Below, one piece after another: positions 7,557-15,058 of a DNA stretch of 20,520 bases. The stretch is taken from NCBI GenBank assembly GCA_003444085.1, contig DLVL01000068.1, positions 1 to 20,520 of the forward strand, in the 5' to 3' direction. Numbering within the stretch: position 1 is the first letter of the stretch; the number at the start of each line of letters is the position of its first letter. Position numbers and translations under genes: made by a program. The DNA comes from Kosmotogaceae bacterium. Lineage in GTDB: Bacteria > Thermotogota > Thermotogae > Petrotogales > Kosmotogaceae. Below the pieces are notes generated by a model. It was not told where the DNA came from, ran no database searches, and saw only the letters and a list, made by a program, of their open reading frames with translations.

Positions 7557-8995
7557 TGGTTATCCTCCTTCTTCCGATATTACCTATCATTACTGGTAGC
7601 ATAGCAATTATTCTGCACAGAAGGACAAGACTTACGCAGGTACTCTTCTTTCTTTCTTGTCTGGCCGTTGTTGTCATCTTGCTGATGCAGCTCAACCAGG
7701 AAAGAACTCTTCAGATCGGTGGATGGGGTGAAACGGGTATAACGGTTGGATTCGATGCGCTTAATCTCCCGTTCATGTTGTCTTCGATAATCGTGGCTGT
7801 TGCAGTAAGCTTGAGTGCAATGACAAGAGCGACCTATGACGGTTTCTTCTATGGCTTGATCATGATACTCCTGGGCAGTCTGAATGCTGTCTATATATCT
7901 AGAGACCTCTTCAACATCTATGTGACATTTGAACTCGCTTCCATAGTTGGTTACATTCTTATTGCCTATGGCAAGAAGGGGAAACAGATATGGGCTGCGA
8001 TGAAATACGCGCTGTTGTCAACTGTTGGGTTTTCGGTTTTTCTTATTGGCGCTGGGCTCGGTTATGCAAGGACCGGAAGTTTCTCCTTTCTGAGTCTCAA
8101 TGAGATCGGTAGTCTTGCAGGGGCTCTTATATTCGCAGGACTTGCGGTGAAGTCTGGTTTGTTCTTTGTATCAATGTGGCTTCCTGATGTCTACGATAGT
8201 ACACCTGCAGAGATTCCTCTTCTTTCGGGAATCATTATTAAGGCAGGGGACTATCTGATACTGCGGCTAATTATCTATGAGTCGTTTGATTGGTTAGCCC
8301 CGATGTATCTGGCAGTAGGTACAATAAGTGCCGTAATTGGGGCTATATACGCGATGAACGCCAGGAAATCACAACGAATCTTGGCCTACCATACGTTCTC
8401 ACAGATAGGATTCATTGTGACTGCTTCAAACATTCACGGGGCTTGGCACGCTTTCAGTCACTCGATTTTCAAGGGTCTCCTTTTGCTTTCTGCAGGAAAG
8501 ATCGCAGAGAGACTCAAGACTCAAGACCTCTCGAAATGGAAAGGGAAGATCACTGTCAGTGAGTATATTCCACTTCTTATCGGATCCCTTGCAATAATCG
8601 GGTTTCCTCTTACGTCAGGATATGTTACTAAGGGCGGGATAATCGATTCAGTACCACTAACAGGAGTGATCATGTTGACGATTGCCTCGGTTGCCACTGT
8701 GATTAGTTTCTGCAAGTTTGTATTCATTCCCCTTTCCAAGAAGAAAATAAAGTTACCGAAACTCCTGATAGCAGCGTATGTGTTATTATCTTCAGGAATC
8801 TTCTTTCATGGTGTAATCAAATTCGATTACTATAAGCTAGTTGAGTCTCTAGCAGTTATCGGAACGGGTGTCATGATGTATTTCTTAGTTCGAAAGTATT
8901 TCCGACCAATTAGCACGAGACTCGAAAAACTCGATGAATCTTTGGTGCTCTTCATCGGGTTTATGGCTGTTGTTCTGACTATGCTTGTTCTTTAG
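7556..8995 (+). CDS. mrpD: Antiporter subunit D (MrpD/MbhH, NuoN/L-like proton channel)
   Basis: 479 residues, about 14 membrane helices, matching the normal MrpD length. The central proton-translocating family (Proton_antipo_M) is clear. Key charged residues are in place: E126 within YVTFELASIVGY (helix 5), K199 within GLAVKSGLFFVSMWLPD (helix 7) and K229 within LSGIIIKAGDYL (helix 8). It begins one base inside the mrpC stop, behind AAGGAGG. It is the only large channel-type subunit in the cluster; no full-length MrpA/NuoL-like gene is present. The tRNA-Trp promoter begins three bases after its stop, and there is no terminator between them. Confidence 0.95.
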   Translation: MVILLLPILPIITGSIAIILHRRTRLTQVLFFLSCLAVVVILLMQLNQERTLQIGGWGETGITVGFDALNLPFMLSSIIVAVAVSLSAMTRATYDGFFYGLIMILLGSLNAVYISRDLFNIYVTFELASIVGYILIAYGKKGKQIWAAMKYALLSTVGFSVFLIGAGLGYARTGSFSFLSLNEIGSLAGALIFAGLAVKSGLFFVSMWLPDVYDSTPAEIPLLSGIIIKAGDYLILRLIIYESFDWLAPMYLAVGTISAVIGAIYAMNARKSQRILAYHTFSQIGFIVTASNIHGAWHAFSHSIFKGLLLLSAGKIAERLKTQDLSKWKGKITVSEYIPLLIGSLAIIGFPLTSGYVTKGGIIDSVPLTGVIMLTIASVATVISFCKFVFIPLSKKKIKLPKLLIAAYVLLSSGIFFHGVIKFDYYKLVESLAVIGTGVMMYFLVRKYFRPISTRLEKLDESLVLFIGFMAVVLTMLVL

Positions 8996-8997
8996 TG

Positions 8998-9026
8998 TTG
9001 AAAAGCTGATAGCGCTGGTTTATAAT
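8998..9026 (+). promoter_or_regulatory. Promoter of tRNA-Trp
   Basis: TTGAAA (8998-9003), a 17-base spacer and TATAAT (9021-9026), a near-consensus housekeeping promoter. The tRNA begins 10 bases after the -10 box. Confidence 0.85.
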
Positions 9027-9035
9027 TTGAGACGT

Positions 9036-9111
9036 ACGCCCGTGGCTCAACTGGCAGAGCGGCGGTCTCCAAAACCGTAGGTTGGGGGTTCGATTCCCTC
9101 CGGGCGTGCCA
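9036..9111 (+). tRNA. tRNA-Trp (anticodon CCA)
   Basis: 76 bases folding into a full cloverleaf. The acceptor stem is ACGCCCG with CGGGCGT, discriminator G, and an encoded CCA (9109-9111). The D stem is GCTC/GAGC. The anticodon stem is GCGGT/ACCGT around the loop CTCCAAA, giving anticodon CCA. The T arm is GGGGG-TTCGATT-CCCTC. Anticodon CCA reads UGG, so it is a tryptophan tRNA. It has its own promoter and terminator but lies directly downstream of the antiporter operon, so read-through transcripts may also contribute. Confidence 0.97.
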
Positions 9112-9113
9112 GG

Positions 9114-9137
9114 GAGGGACATTCAGTCCCTCTTTTT
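9114..9137 (+). terminator. Rho-independent terminator after tRNA-Trp
   Basis: Stem GAGGGAC (9114-9120), loop ATTCA, GTCCCTC (9126-9132), followed by five T residues (9133-9137). The T run abuts the stop codon of the convergent acetyltransferase gene. Confidence 0.9.
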
Positions 9138-10165
9138 CACAATGTGGGAGGCCATATCGGGATTTTTCTAAGCCCAAGGGGCTTGTTCTCTCGATTAATA
9201 GTCATTATCTGAAAAGGCAATTTGAAGGTAAGGACTCCCAGGAGACTGCGAACTCGTTTCTCTTCGCTGTCTTCACCAAAGGTTAGCAGATGAACATTTT
9301 CCCTCCACGCAGCATTGTGGAGTGCTCTTACCAGCTTCTCACCATCTTTCTTGTCATCGTAGCTTAACTCGATGACCTGCCAGGACTTTATGGGTTGACC
9401 GATTCGCGGCACCCTGATTGCAGGAATGGTTATTGACACTCCTCTCAGGACCTTGTGAAGGGGTTTCAGACCCCCATTGAGTTTTGAAATGGAAAAGTCA
9501 GTTTGACCTGTTGTGTCCCACATTACGGCTCGTGCTGAGCCAAAACTCATTAGTCTGATCCTTCTCTGTTCAAGCAACTTAGGAAAGAATGTCTCACTGA
9601 GATCGAGGGGAACCAGATCCCCCTTCAAAGAAGCACTCTCGAAGATCGTACTCAGTTCATCGATAGATGGTGAATAGTCGACTAATGTTCCTTTTACCCT
9701 TGGGTTACGGATAACAGGAACAGCATAGATGTTGAAAACACGCTCAGGGAAGAAACCGAGATGTCTAGTTATCTTTGCAGACCGACCGTTGTCGGTTTTT
9801 ACGGAGCTAAAGGCAAAGACTCCGTCAGAGTCTTGAAGAACATCTGTCATTCTTTTTACTAGAGCCTTTAGCCAGAAAGCTACTTTGAGTCTGAACTTTG
9901 GATTTGTCCTGAGACCATAAAGGTAGGCGCCCTTTACTTTCTCACCTTTAAGGGAGTAGTATGCGAAACCGGCACCTGCACAACCGATGATTTCCCCATC
10001 GCCTTCGTTCTCCGCCACGAAAAAGAATCCTTCACGAAAATAGCGGGACTTCTCAAAGAAGTCTGTCCTATAAGATGTAAGCCAGATCTTTCCTTCCTGA
10101 GCGGAACTCTTCTCAATCTCAAGGAGTTTTTCGTTGTCTTCAGGTCTGACATCTCGAATTATCAA
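9137..10165 (-). CDS. GNAT family N-acetyltransferase with an extra C-terminal domain
   Basis: About 342 residues. I prefer the TTG start at 10165, giving MIIRDVRPEDNEKLLEIE, a typical GNAT opening. It lies behind GGGTGAT, which can pair with the 16S tail. An in-frame GTG at 10204 would add 13 residues. The first 150 residues form the acetyltransferase fold. The acetyl-CoA-binding region lies around YLYGLRTNPKFRLKVAFWL (about 82-99), and NGRSAKITRHLGF (about 126-138) is the late GNAT motif. The remaining about 190 residues may be a second, degenerate GNAT-like domain. The substrate cannot be told. The gene is divergent from the YjbQ gene, and its stop touches the terminator of tRNA-Trp. Confidence 0.78.
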   Translation of the reverse strand: MIIRDVRPEDNEKLLEIEKSSAQEGKIWLTSYRTDFFEKSRYFREGFFFVAENEGDGEIIGCAGAGFAYYSLKGEKVKGAYLYGLRTNPKFRLKVAFWLKALVKRMTDVLQDSDGVFAFSSVKTDNGRSAKITRHLGFFPERVFNIYAVPVIRNPRVKGTLVDYSPSIDELSTIFESASLKGDLVPLDLSETFFPKLLEQRRIRLMSFGSARAVMWDTTGQTDFSISKLNGGLKPLHKVLRGVSITIPAIRVPRIGQPIKSWQVIELSYDDKKDGEKLVRALHNAAWRENVHLLTFGEDSEEKRVRSLLGVLTFKLPFQIMTINRENKPLGLRKIPIWPPTL

Positions 10166-10208
10166 GTTAATCACCCAGCTTTTTGTCTTGTGATAGTGTA
10201 TCACTGAT

Positions 10209-10230
10209 CGGTTACGTTTAGTATTAACCG
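10209..10230. repeat. Inverted repeat CGGTTA ... TAACCG
   Basis: CGGTTA (10209-10214) and TAACCG (10225-10230), 10-base spacer, in the divergent GNAT/yjbQ intergenic region. A possible operator half-site pair; short enough to be chance. Confidence 0.35.
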
Positions 10231-10243
10231 AACTTCTGGAAAC

Positions 10244-10272
10244 TTGCTACATCATGGTGTTATCATGATAAA
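10244..10272 (+). promoter_or_regulatory. Likely yjbQ promoter overlapped by a palindrome
   Basis: TTGCTA (10244-10249), 17 bases, GATAAA (10267-10272); each box matches consensus at 4 of 6 positions. A perfect 12-bp palindrome, TTATCATGATAA (10260-10271), covers the -10 box, and ATCATG recurs at 10251 and 10262, 11 bases apart. This layout fits an operator blocking the promoter. Confidence 0.45.
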
Positions 10273-10308
10273 GGTGACAATAGATGTGTCGTCGCAAGGA
10301 GGAAGATC

Positions 10309-10725
10309 ATGAGGAACTACAGAAAAGAACTTTGGTTTGAAACCAGAAGCCGCAGAGAATTTGTCAACATCACAGGAGAGGTTGAGAAATGCGTTCAAGA
10401 AAGTCGAATAACAGAAGGGCTCGTGCTTGTCAATGCAATGCACATAACAGCTAGTGTGTTCATTAACGATAATGAATCGGGTCTTCACATGGATTTCGAA
10501 AGATGGCTAGAGAAACTCGCTCCAGAGAAGCCTTATTCGCAATATGAACACAACGGCTATGAAGATAACGCCGATGCACACCTGAAGAGGACAATCATGG
10601 GGAGAGAAGTTGTTGTAGCGATTACAGAAGGAAGACTAGATTTCGGCCCATGGGAACAGATATTCTACGGTGAGTTTGATGGCAAGCGAAAGAAGCGCGT
10701 TCTGGTGAAAATCATAGGTGAATGA
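10309..10725 (+). CDS. yjbQ: YjbQ/UPF0047 family protein
   Basis: 138 residues, the normal length of the family. It contains ANMHITASVFIND-like sequence (actual: NAMHITASVFINDNESGL), then DNADAHLKRTIMG and a closing GRLDFGPWEQIFYGEFDG. These are the conserved His-rich patches of UPF0047. Members of this family have been annotated as secondary thiamine-phosphate synthase enzymes, because E. coli YjbQ shows weak thiamin-phosphate synthase activity; the true role is not known. The ATG is set by a perfect AAGGAGG at 10296-10302. It stands alone: divergent from the acetyltransferase and separated from treT by a probable terminator and promoter. Confidence 0.9.
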   Translation: MRNYRKELWFETRSRREFVNITGEVEKCVQESRITEGLVLVNAMHITASVFINDNESGLHMDFERWLEKLAPEKPYSQYEHNGYEDNADAHLKRTIMGREVVVAITEGRLDFGPWEQIFYGEFDGKRKKRVLVKIIGE

Positions 10726-10752
10726 CGTCCGACAAGGCTAGTTATCTGTAGA

Positions 10753-10781
10753 TGTCTCTAAGAGGCAGTAATTATTTTTTT
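10753..10781 (+). terminator. Weak candidate terminator after yjbQ
   Basis: TGTCTC (10753-10758), loop TAA, GAGGCA (10762-10767; one G-U pair), then seven bases and a run of seven T (10775-10781). The gap before the T run and the short stem make it weak. The T run overlaps the -35 region of treT. Confidence 0.35.
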
Positions 10782-10807
10782 CAAGTCACGAACTAATATT
10801 GTATAAT
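10779..10807 (+). promoter_or_regulatory. Promoter of treT
   Basis: TTTCAA (10779-10784), 17 bases, TATAAT (10802-10807). The start point near 10814 gives a leader of about 18 bases to the ATG at 10832, just holding the ribosome-binding site GGGAGGTG (10819-10826). Confidence 0.6.
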
Positions 10808-10831
10808 ATCCTAAGAATGGGAGGTGAAAGA

Positions 10832-12061
10832 ATGAAGAAAGTAGAAACAGTTAAGAAAAGCCTTAGAGACTACGAAGCGCTCATATCTGCAGAGAAGATC
10901 GAGGAGATAGAATCGCTTTCTCGTGAGTTGAAGGGAGCGAGAGTTCTCCACATAAATGCAACTGCTTACGGAGGCGGGGTAGCGGAGATTCTTCATACTC
11001 TTGTTCCGCTGATGAATGATGCTGGTCTTGTTGCTGACTGGGCGGTCATTGAAGCGCCTGGCGAGTTCTTTGAATTGACAAAGCGAATGCACAATGCTCT
11101 TCAGGGAAAGGACGACAAGATGAACAAGGAAGACAAAGAGCTCTTTCTCAGAGTTACCAGGGAGAATGCTCAAAGATACTCATTTGGAGCATATGACTAC
11201 GTAATCATACATGATCCTCAACCTGTGGGACTCCCTGAGTTTGTTGATTTTGGAGAAGCCAGACTGGTGTGGAGATGTCATATTGACACTTCTTCTCCTA
11301 ACATGGACTTCTGGAGTTTTCTGAATAATCATCTTGGGTATTATGATGCTGGCGTCTTCACGCTTCGTGACTACGCGAAAGACGGTATATCGATAAACAA
11401 CATAGTCGAAATCCCTCCTTCGATTGATCCTTTAAGCAACAAGAACAGGGCCCTCAGGGATGATGAGTTGAAACTTGCCATGAAGAAACTGCGTGTTGAT
11501 GTGGGTAGACCAATAATCTCGCAAGTCTCAAGATTCGATCCCTGGAAAGATCCAATGGGAGTTGTCGATGTCTACAGAGTTCTCAAGGAAGAATTCAAGG
11601 GGCTTCAGTTGCTCATGATTGGAGCAATGGCTTCTGATGATCCCGAGGGGTGGGAAATATACGACGACCTGCTCAGATATGCGGGAACAGATTATGATAT
11701 CAAGGTCCTGTCTAATTTCCATGGAGTTGCCGAGATTGAAGTAAATGCTGCTCAGAGAATCAGTAACGTTGTTTTGCAGAAGTCGATAAGAGAGGGTTTC
11801 GCTCTTACCATGAGTGAGGCAATGTGGAAGAAGACTCCTGTGATCGGTGGAAATGTTGGAGGGATTCCTCTCCAGGTAAAACATGGCGTCAATGGTTATC
11901 TGGTAAACAGCATCGAAGAAACAGCCGAGTACACCGCAAAACTTCTGCGAGACAAAGAATTAGCCAGAGAGTTTGGCGAAAAGGGACACGAAATCGTCAA
12001 GGAGCATTTCCTTGTTACTAGACATCTCGTAGATTATATGAGGTTATTCAAGTCTCTCTGA
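10832..12061 (+). CDS. treT: Trehalose synthase, glycosyltransferring (TreT)
   Basis: 409 residues. I placed the start at the ATG at 10832, right after GGGAGGTG; the upstream in-frame codon at 10799 falls within the promoter. The protein is a GT-B glycosyltransferase of family 4. The N-terminal domain has NATAYGGGVAEILHTLVPL (GGG near 47-49) and IIHDPQPVGLP. The C-terminal donor domain has QVSRFDPWKDP (about 231-241) and SIREGFALTMSEAMWK, with the EX7E pair E321 and E329. TreT makes trehalose from NDP-glucose and glucose, reversibly. The sequence fits TreT better than sucrose or trehalose-phosphate synthases. It converges with a ROK repressor gene and overlaps its 3' end by 14 bases; the adjacent sugar importer may be functionally linked, as with treT in the Thermococcus litoralis trehalose/maltose cluster. 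Confidence 0.88.
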   Translation: MKKVETVKKSLRDYEALISAEKIEEIESLSRELKGARVLHINATAYGGGVAEILHTLVPLMNDAGLVADWAVIEAPGEFFELTKRMHNALQGKDDKMNKEDKELFLRVTRENAQRYSFGAYDYVIIHDPQPVGLPEFVDFGEARLVWRCHIDTSSPNMDFWSFLNNHLGYYDAGVFTLRDYAKDGISINNIVEIPPSIDPLSNKNRALRDDELKLAMKKLRVDVGRPIISQVSRFDPWKDPMGVVDVYRVLKEEFKGLQLLMIGAMASDDPEGWEIYDDLLRYAGTDYDIKVLSNFHGVAEIEVNAAQRISNVVLQKSIREGFALTMSEAMWKKTPVIGGNVGGIPLQVKHGVNGYLVNSIEETAEYTAKLLRDKELAREFGEKGHEIVKEHFLVTRHLVDYMRLFKSL

Positions 12062-13232
12062 GGGCTCTGCTTCTCGGAGTCCTTCGGAGCTTCTTCCTGA
12101 CGTATCTTCTGAGTGCTAGAAAGGCGCTTCCTTTTTCCCAGGTTTCAGGGTCACTTACACGTTTCATTGAAGGTGAAAGGCCCCAGGTACTGCTCAATGA
12201 TCCTGCGATTCTTTCGCAGATGCTGTCGAAAATCCATTCACTCACGACCCCCTCGCCCCCAATCAGGACCCTTCGGGGTCTCAGCAGAAGAATCAACGAT
12301 CCGACATGGTAAGAGAGGTACTCGATTATGGATCCGTATCTTTCAAGGCTAGACCCCGAAGCTGCGGCTTGCCTAATTCTTTGAAGCTCCGGGAAGAATC
12401 TATCGAAACTCTGCACGAAATGCTTGATTGATCCTGCTGAATCTTTCACCAGAACATACTCGGAAGCCAGTGTTTCCAAGCATCCTCTTCGCCCGCAGTA
12501 GCATGGTTCTCCGTTAATATCTGCTCCGAAATGACCAAACTCGAATGATGTTCTTCCATCACTTCCTGTAAGGATGTCTTCGCCGTCATAAAATGAAGCT
12601 CCAACTCCAACCCCGAAACTGATTGCCAAAGAAGACTCTCTCAGAATTCCTGTCTTGATTATTTCACCCACATGAAGTGCATCAACATCGTTACAGAGGA
12701 AGGCATCTGAAGCACCAGCACTCTGCAAGAAAGGTTTAAGATCATAGTTTGACAAACCGAGGATCGGTGAAAAACTGACAGAAGCATTTTCTATGTCGAC
12801 GCAACCAGAAACGGCCATTCCCAGAGCACTCGGTTTGTAAGAGTTGAAAAGCTCTTGAGTGGCTTTGAGAACTTGTTCTACCGGATTCACCTGTTTAGAG
12901 AAATGTCTTATGAGGTACTCCTTCACGTCGACGGGTTCAAGAGAAAAGTTGTACACAATAGTCTTCAAAGACTCTCTGCCAAGCTTCATCCCAAATACAT
13001 AACCATGATCAGGGTTGAGAGATATCTCTTCGTTTGGTCTGCCGCGACCGCTCGAGGCAATTCTACGTGTTCTTATCATTCCCTGATTATGAAGCTCTTC
13101 TATCAGGTAGCTCATTGTTGATTTTCTAACACGAATATCCTTGGCTAGCTCGCTTCTGAGTCTTCGCTTGTGTATGAAAAGCTGGTCAAGAAGCTTTGTC
13201 AGGTTATCCCATCGAATTTCTTCTGTTCTCAT
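12048..13232 (-). CDS. ROK family transcriptional repressor
   Basis: About 394 residues. I chose the ATG at 13232 (giving MRTEEIRWDN) because AGAGGG stands about 8 bases ahead; an ATG at 13253 would add seven residues. Residues about 10-75 form a winged helix-turn-helix (ELAKDIRVRKSTMSYLIEEL, then the wing SSGRGRP). The rest is a ROK sugar-binding fold with CNDVDALHVGE, ISFGVGVGASFYDG and the zinc motif GHFGADINGEPCYCGRRGC. Such proteins bind operators and release them on binding a sugar or sugar phosphate. It is the last gene of the importer operon, 51 bases after a permease, so it likely controls that operon. Its 3' end overlaps treT, leaving no room for a terminator. Confidence 0.9.
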   Translation of the reverse strand: MRTEEIRWDNLTKLLDQLFIHKRRLRSELAKDIRVRKSTMSYLIEELHNQGMIRTRRIASSGRGRPNEEISLNPDHGYVFGMKLGRESLKTIVYNFSLEPVDVKEYLIRHFSKQVNPVEQVLKATQELFNSYKPSALGMAVSGCVDIENASVSFSPILGLSNYDLKPFLQSAGASDAFLCNDVDALHVGEIIKTGILRESSLAISFGVGVGASFYDGEDILTGSDGRTSFEFGHFGADINGEPCYCGRRGCLETLASEYVLVKDSAGSIKHFVQSFDRFFPELQRIRQAAASGSSLERYGSIIEYLSYHVGSLILLLRPRRVLIGGEGVVSEWIFDSICERIAGSLSSTWGLSPSMKRVSDPETWEKGSAFLALRRYVRKKLRRTPRSRALRET

Positions 13233-13283
13233 TTTCGATCCCTCTGAAGACATCCGTCATTAGCATCATTCGGTTATGCCGCA

Positions 13284-14117
13284 CTATTTTCCAGACCAGC
13301 CTACCATTCCTCGCACATAGTAACGTTGCAGGAATATGTAGATAAGAATTGGTACAATCATTACGAGAATCGATGCCGCAGATAAGAGCCCCCAATCGAC
13401 ATGATATTGTCCCCTCATGAGGGGCACTCTTTGGGTCGCAAGGATTCTGTCGGGGGAGTATATCAGAATCAGCGCGAGAAAGAAATCGCTCCAGACCCAG
13501 GTGAACTGAAGAGCAGATGCTGAAGCTATTGCAGGGAAAGCATTTGGAAGTACCACCCGGTAGAATATCTGGAAATCTGTTGCTCCATCAATTCTCGCAG
13601 CCTCTTCCATGTCGTTTGGCAGTGTCTTGAAGTAGTTTCTCATGAAAAACGTGATCCAGGGGATTCCCCAAGCAGTGTGAACCAGAATCAAAGCTGCATA
13701 GGTATCCACCAGCCCGAGATTACTCATGATACTGAACAATGGTACAGCAATCATTTGTTGAGGTAAAGCCAGCGTGAGGACAACTGCAACAACAAGTGAT
13801 TTTCTGAACGGGAACTTGTACCTGGAAATGCCATAGCCTGCAATTGTGGCGAGAAGAAGTGGGAGAATTGTTGCCGGTACAGCTATTATCAGGGAATTCA
13901 CCATACCTTCCAGCATAGAGGCAGTGGGATGTGTCAATGCATTTATGAAATTCGAGAAGGTCGGGTTGAAACTGTCGAATCGCCACCAACCATCTATGAC
14001 TTCGCTATAAGGCCTGATCGCAGTCATTAGTATCCCCATTACCGGGAGAATCCAGACAAGTCCAATAAACCAGCCGATCGTGCTAAAAGCGATCTTCTCA
14101 AAGGTCTTCTTTCTCAT
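13284..14117 (-). CDS. Sugar ABC transporter permease, MalG type
   Basis: 277 residues with six predicted membrane helices. The binding-protein-dependent permease (BPD_transp_1) EAA loop is MEEAARIDGATDFQIFYRVV followed by LPNAF. This loop docks onto the ATPase subunit. The N-terminus (KKTFEKIAFSTIGWFIGLVW) and the later PLMRGQYHVDWGLLSAASIL, with the short C-terminal QRYYVRGMVGWSGK, are typical of MalG-like CUT1 permeases. The ATG overlaps the stop of the other permease by four bases (14114-14117), consistent with equal production. No ATPase gene is nearby, so a shared MsmK-like ATPase encoded elsewhere is likely. Confidence 0.93.
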   Translation of the reverse strand: MRKKTFEKIAFSTIGWFIGLVWILPVMGILMTAIRPYSEVIDGWWRFDSFNPTFSNFINALTHPTASMLEGMVNSLIIAVPATILPLLLATIAGYGISRYKFPFRKSLVVAVVLTLALPQQMIAVPLFSIMSNLGLVDTYAALILVHTAWGIPWITFFMRNYFKTLPNDMEEAARIDGATDFQIFYRVVLPNAFPAIASASALQFTWVWSDFFLALILIYSPDRILATQRVPLMRGQYHVDWGLLSAASILVMIVPILIYIFLQRYYVRGMVGWSGK

Positions 14118-14995
14118 TCTGCCTCATCTCCTGCAGAACGGATTAGTGGAATTGCTGCAACGAGTGTAAACAACGTTATGAGCACGGCAACTACGGCAGC
14201 TTTCTCAGCATTCCACTCTCTGAATCCATAAAGGTACATCTGAAGTGCAAGAACATTTGATGATCCTCCTGGTCCTCCCATGGTTGCCACATAGACTATG
14301 TCGAATATCTTGAGTTCCCATAAGAGAGTCATCGTGACAACAACCACGGTGATCGGTTTCAACAGAGGTATCGTAATCTTGAAGAACATCTTGATTCTGC
14401 TTGCTCCGTCAATTCTTGCAGCCTCGTAGTACATATTCGGTATGGTCTCCAGTCCTGCAGAATAGAGTATCATACTGAATCCTGCCCACAACCAGACTGA
14501 ACCGAAAATCAGAGAGAACAAAGCTGTCTCTGGATAAGCTGTCCATGTTTGAGTGTGCATACCAAAGAAGCCCATCACCATATTGACTACTCCGACACTT
14601 CCATCAAACATGAATCTGATCATTATTCCGCCCACGATCATTGGCATGACCATTCCCAGGAATATGATTGATTTGATAATCCCTCCGCCCTTTACGTTTC
14701 TCAGAAATGTGGCAAGGAACAGCCCCAGAAATGTGGTAATAGGAAGGTGAATAGCAATCCACATTGCATTGTGAATCAAGGCACCAAAGGGGAACTCACC
14801 TTCATATCCCCCGGGATTGAAGATATCACGACTCCTGAGAACTTCCGTATAGTTTGACAAAGTGAACGATCCGTCTTCACCGATGAAGCTCAGAAAAACG
14901 GTTCTGAGCGTGGGATACATCACAAAGATCGCCATTAGGGTCAAAGCAGGCAGAATGAAGATACCAAAGTGATAGAGTCGCGCTCTTCTGAGCAT
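14114..14995 (-). CDS. Sugar ABC transporter permease, MalF type
   Basis: About 293 residues. The ATG at 14995 is preferred because AAGGGGG sits 8 bases ahead; a TTG at 15019 would add eight residues and lies before that site. Six hydrophobic segments are seen, with the EAA loop YYEAARIDGASRIKMFFKIT then IPLLKP. Other MalF/UgpA-type features are the YPTLRTVFLSF opening helix region and VATMGGPGGSSNVLALQMYLYGF. It pairs with the downstream MalG-type permease to form the membrane channel. The gene follows the binding-protein gene after a stem-loop (15021-15040), so its expression may be lower than that of the binding protein. Confidence 0.92.
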   Translation of the reverse strand: MLRRARLYHFGIFILPALTLMAIFVMYPTLRTVFLSFIGEDGSFTLSNYTEVLRSRDIFNPGGYEGEFPFGALIHNAMWIAIHLPITTFLGLFLATFLRNVKGGGIIKSIIFLGMVMPMIVGGIMIRFMFDGSVGVVNMVMGFFGMHTQTWTAYPETALFSLIFGSVWLWAGFSMILYSAGLETIPNMYYEAARIDGASRIKMFFKITIPLLKPITVVVVTMTLLWELKIFDIVYVATMGGPGGSSNVLALQMYLYGFREWNAEKAAVVAVLITLFTLVAAIPLIRSAGDEAE

Positions 14996-15020
14996 ATAGT
15001 ATGCCCCCTTTCTAAACAAA

Positions 15021-15040
15021 GCGGGACCGTTAGGTCCCGC
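15021..15040 (-). terminator. Intercistronic stem-loop after the binding-protein gene
   Basis: GCGGGACC (15021-15028), loop of four, GGTCCCGC (15033-15040): perfect 8-bp GC-rich stem. On the - strand it is followed by TTTGTTT. It lies between the binding-protein stop and the permease start, fitting a partial terminator or an mRNA-stabilising hairpin that raises binding-protein output relative to the permeases. Confidence 0.7.
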
Positions 15041-15058
15041 TCAATTCAGATCAATGAA

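Noticed and set aside
8992..9177. 61-residue open frame on the - strand containing RESNPQPTVLETAALP
   Set aside because: It is antisense to tRNA-Trp; this peptide is a familiar false protein that arises from tRNA genes.
10753..10767. Strong terminator between yjbQ and treT
   Set aside because: The stem is only six pairs with one G-U, and seven bases separate it from the T run; kept only as a weak candidate.
10799..10831. Upstream extension of TreT by 11 residues
   Set aside because: The added codons run through the TATAAT box and the ribosome-binding site, so the ATG at 10832 is the real start.
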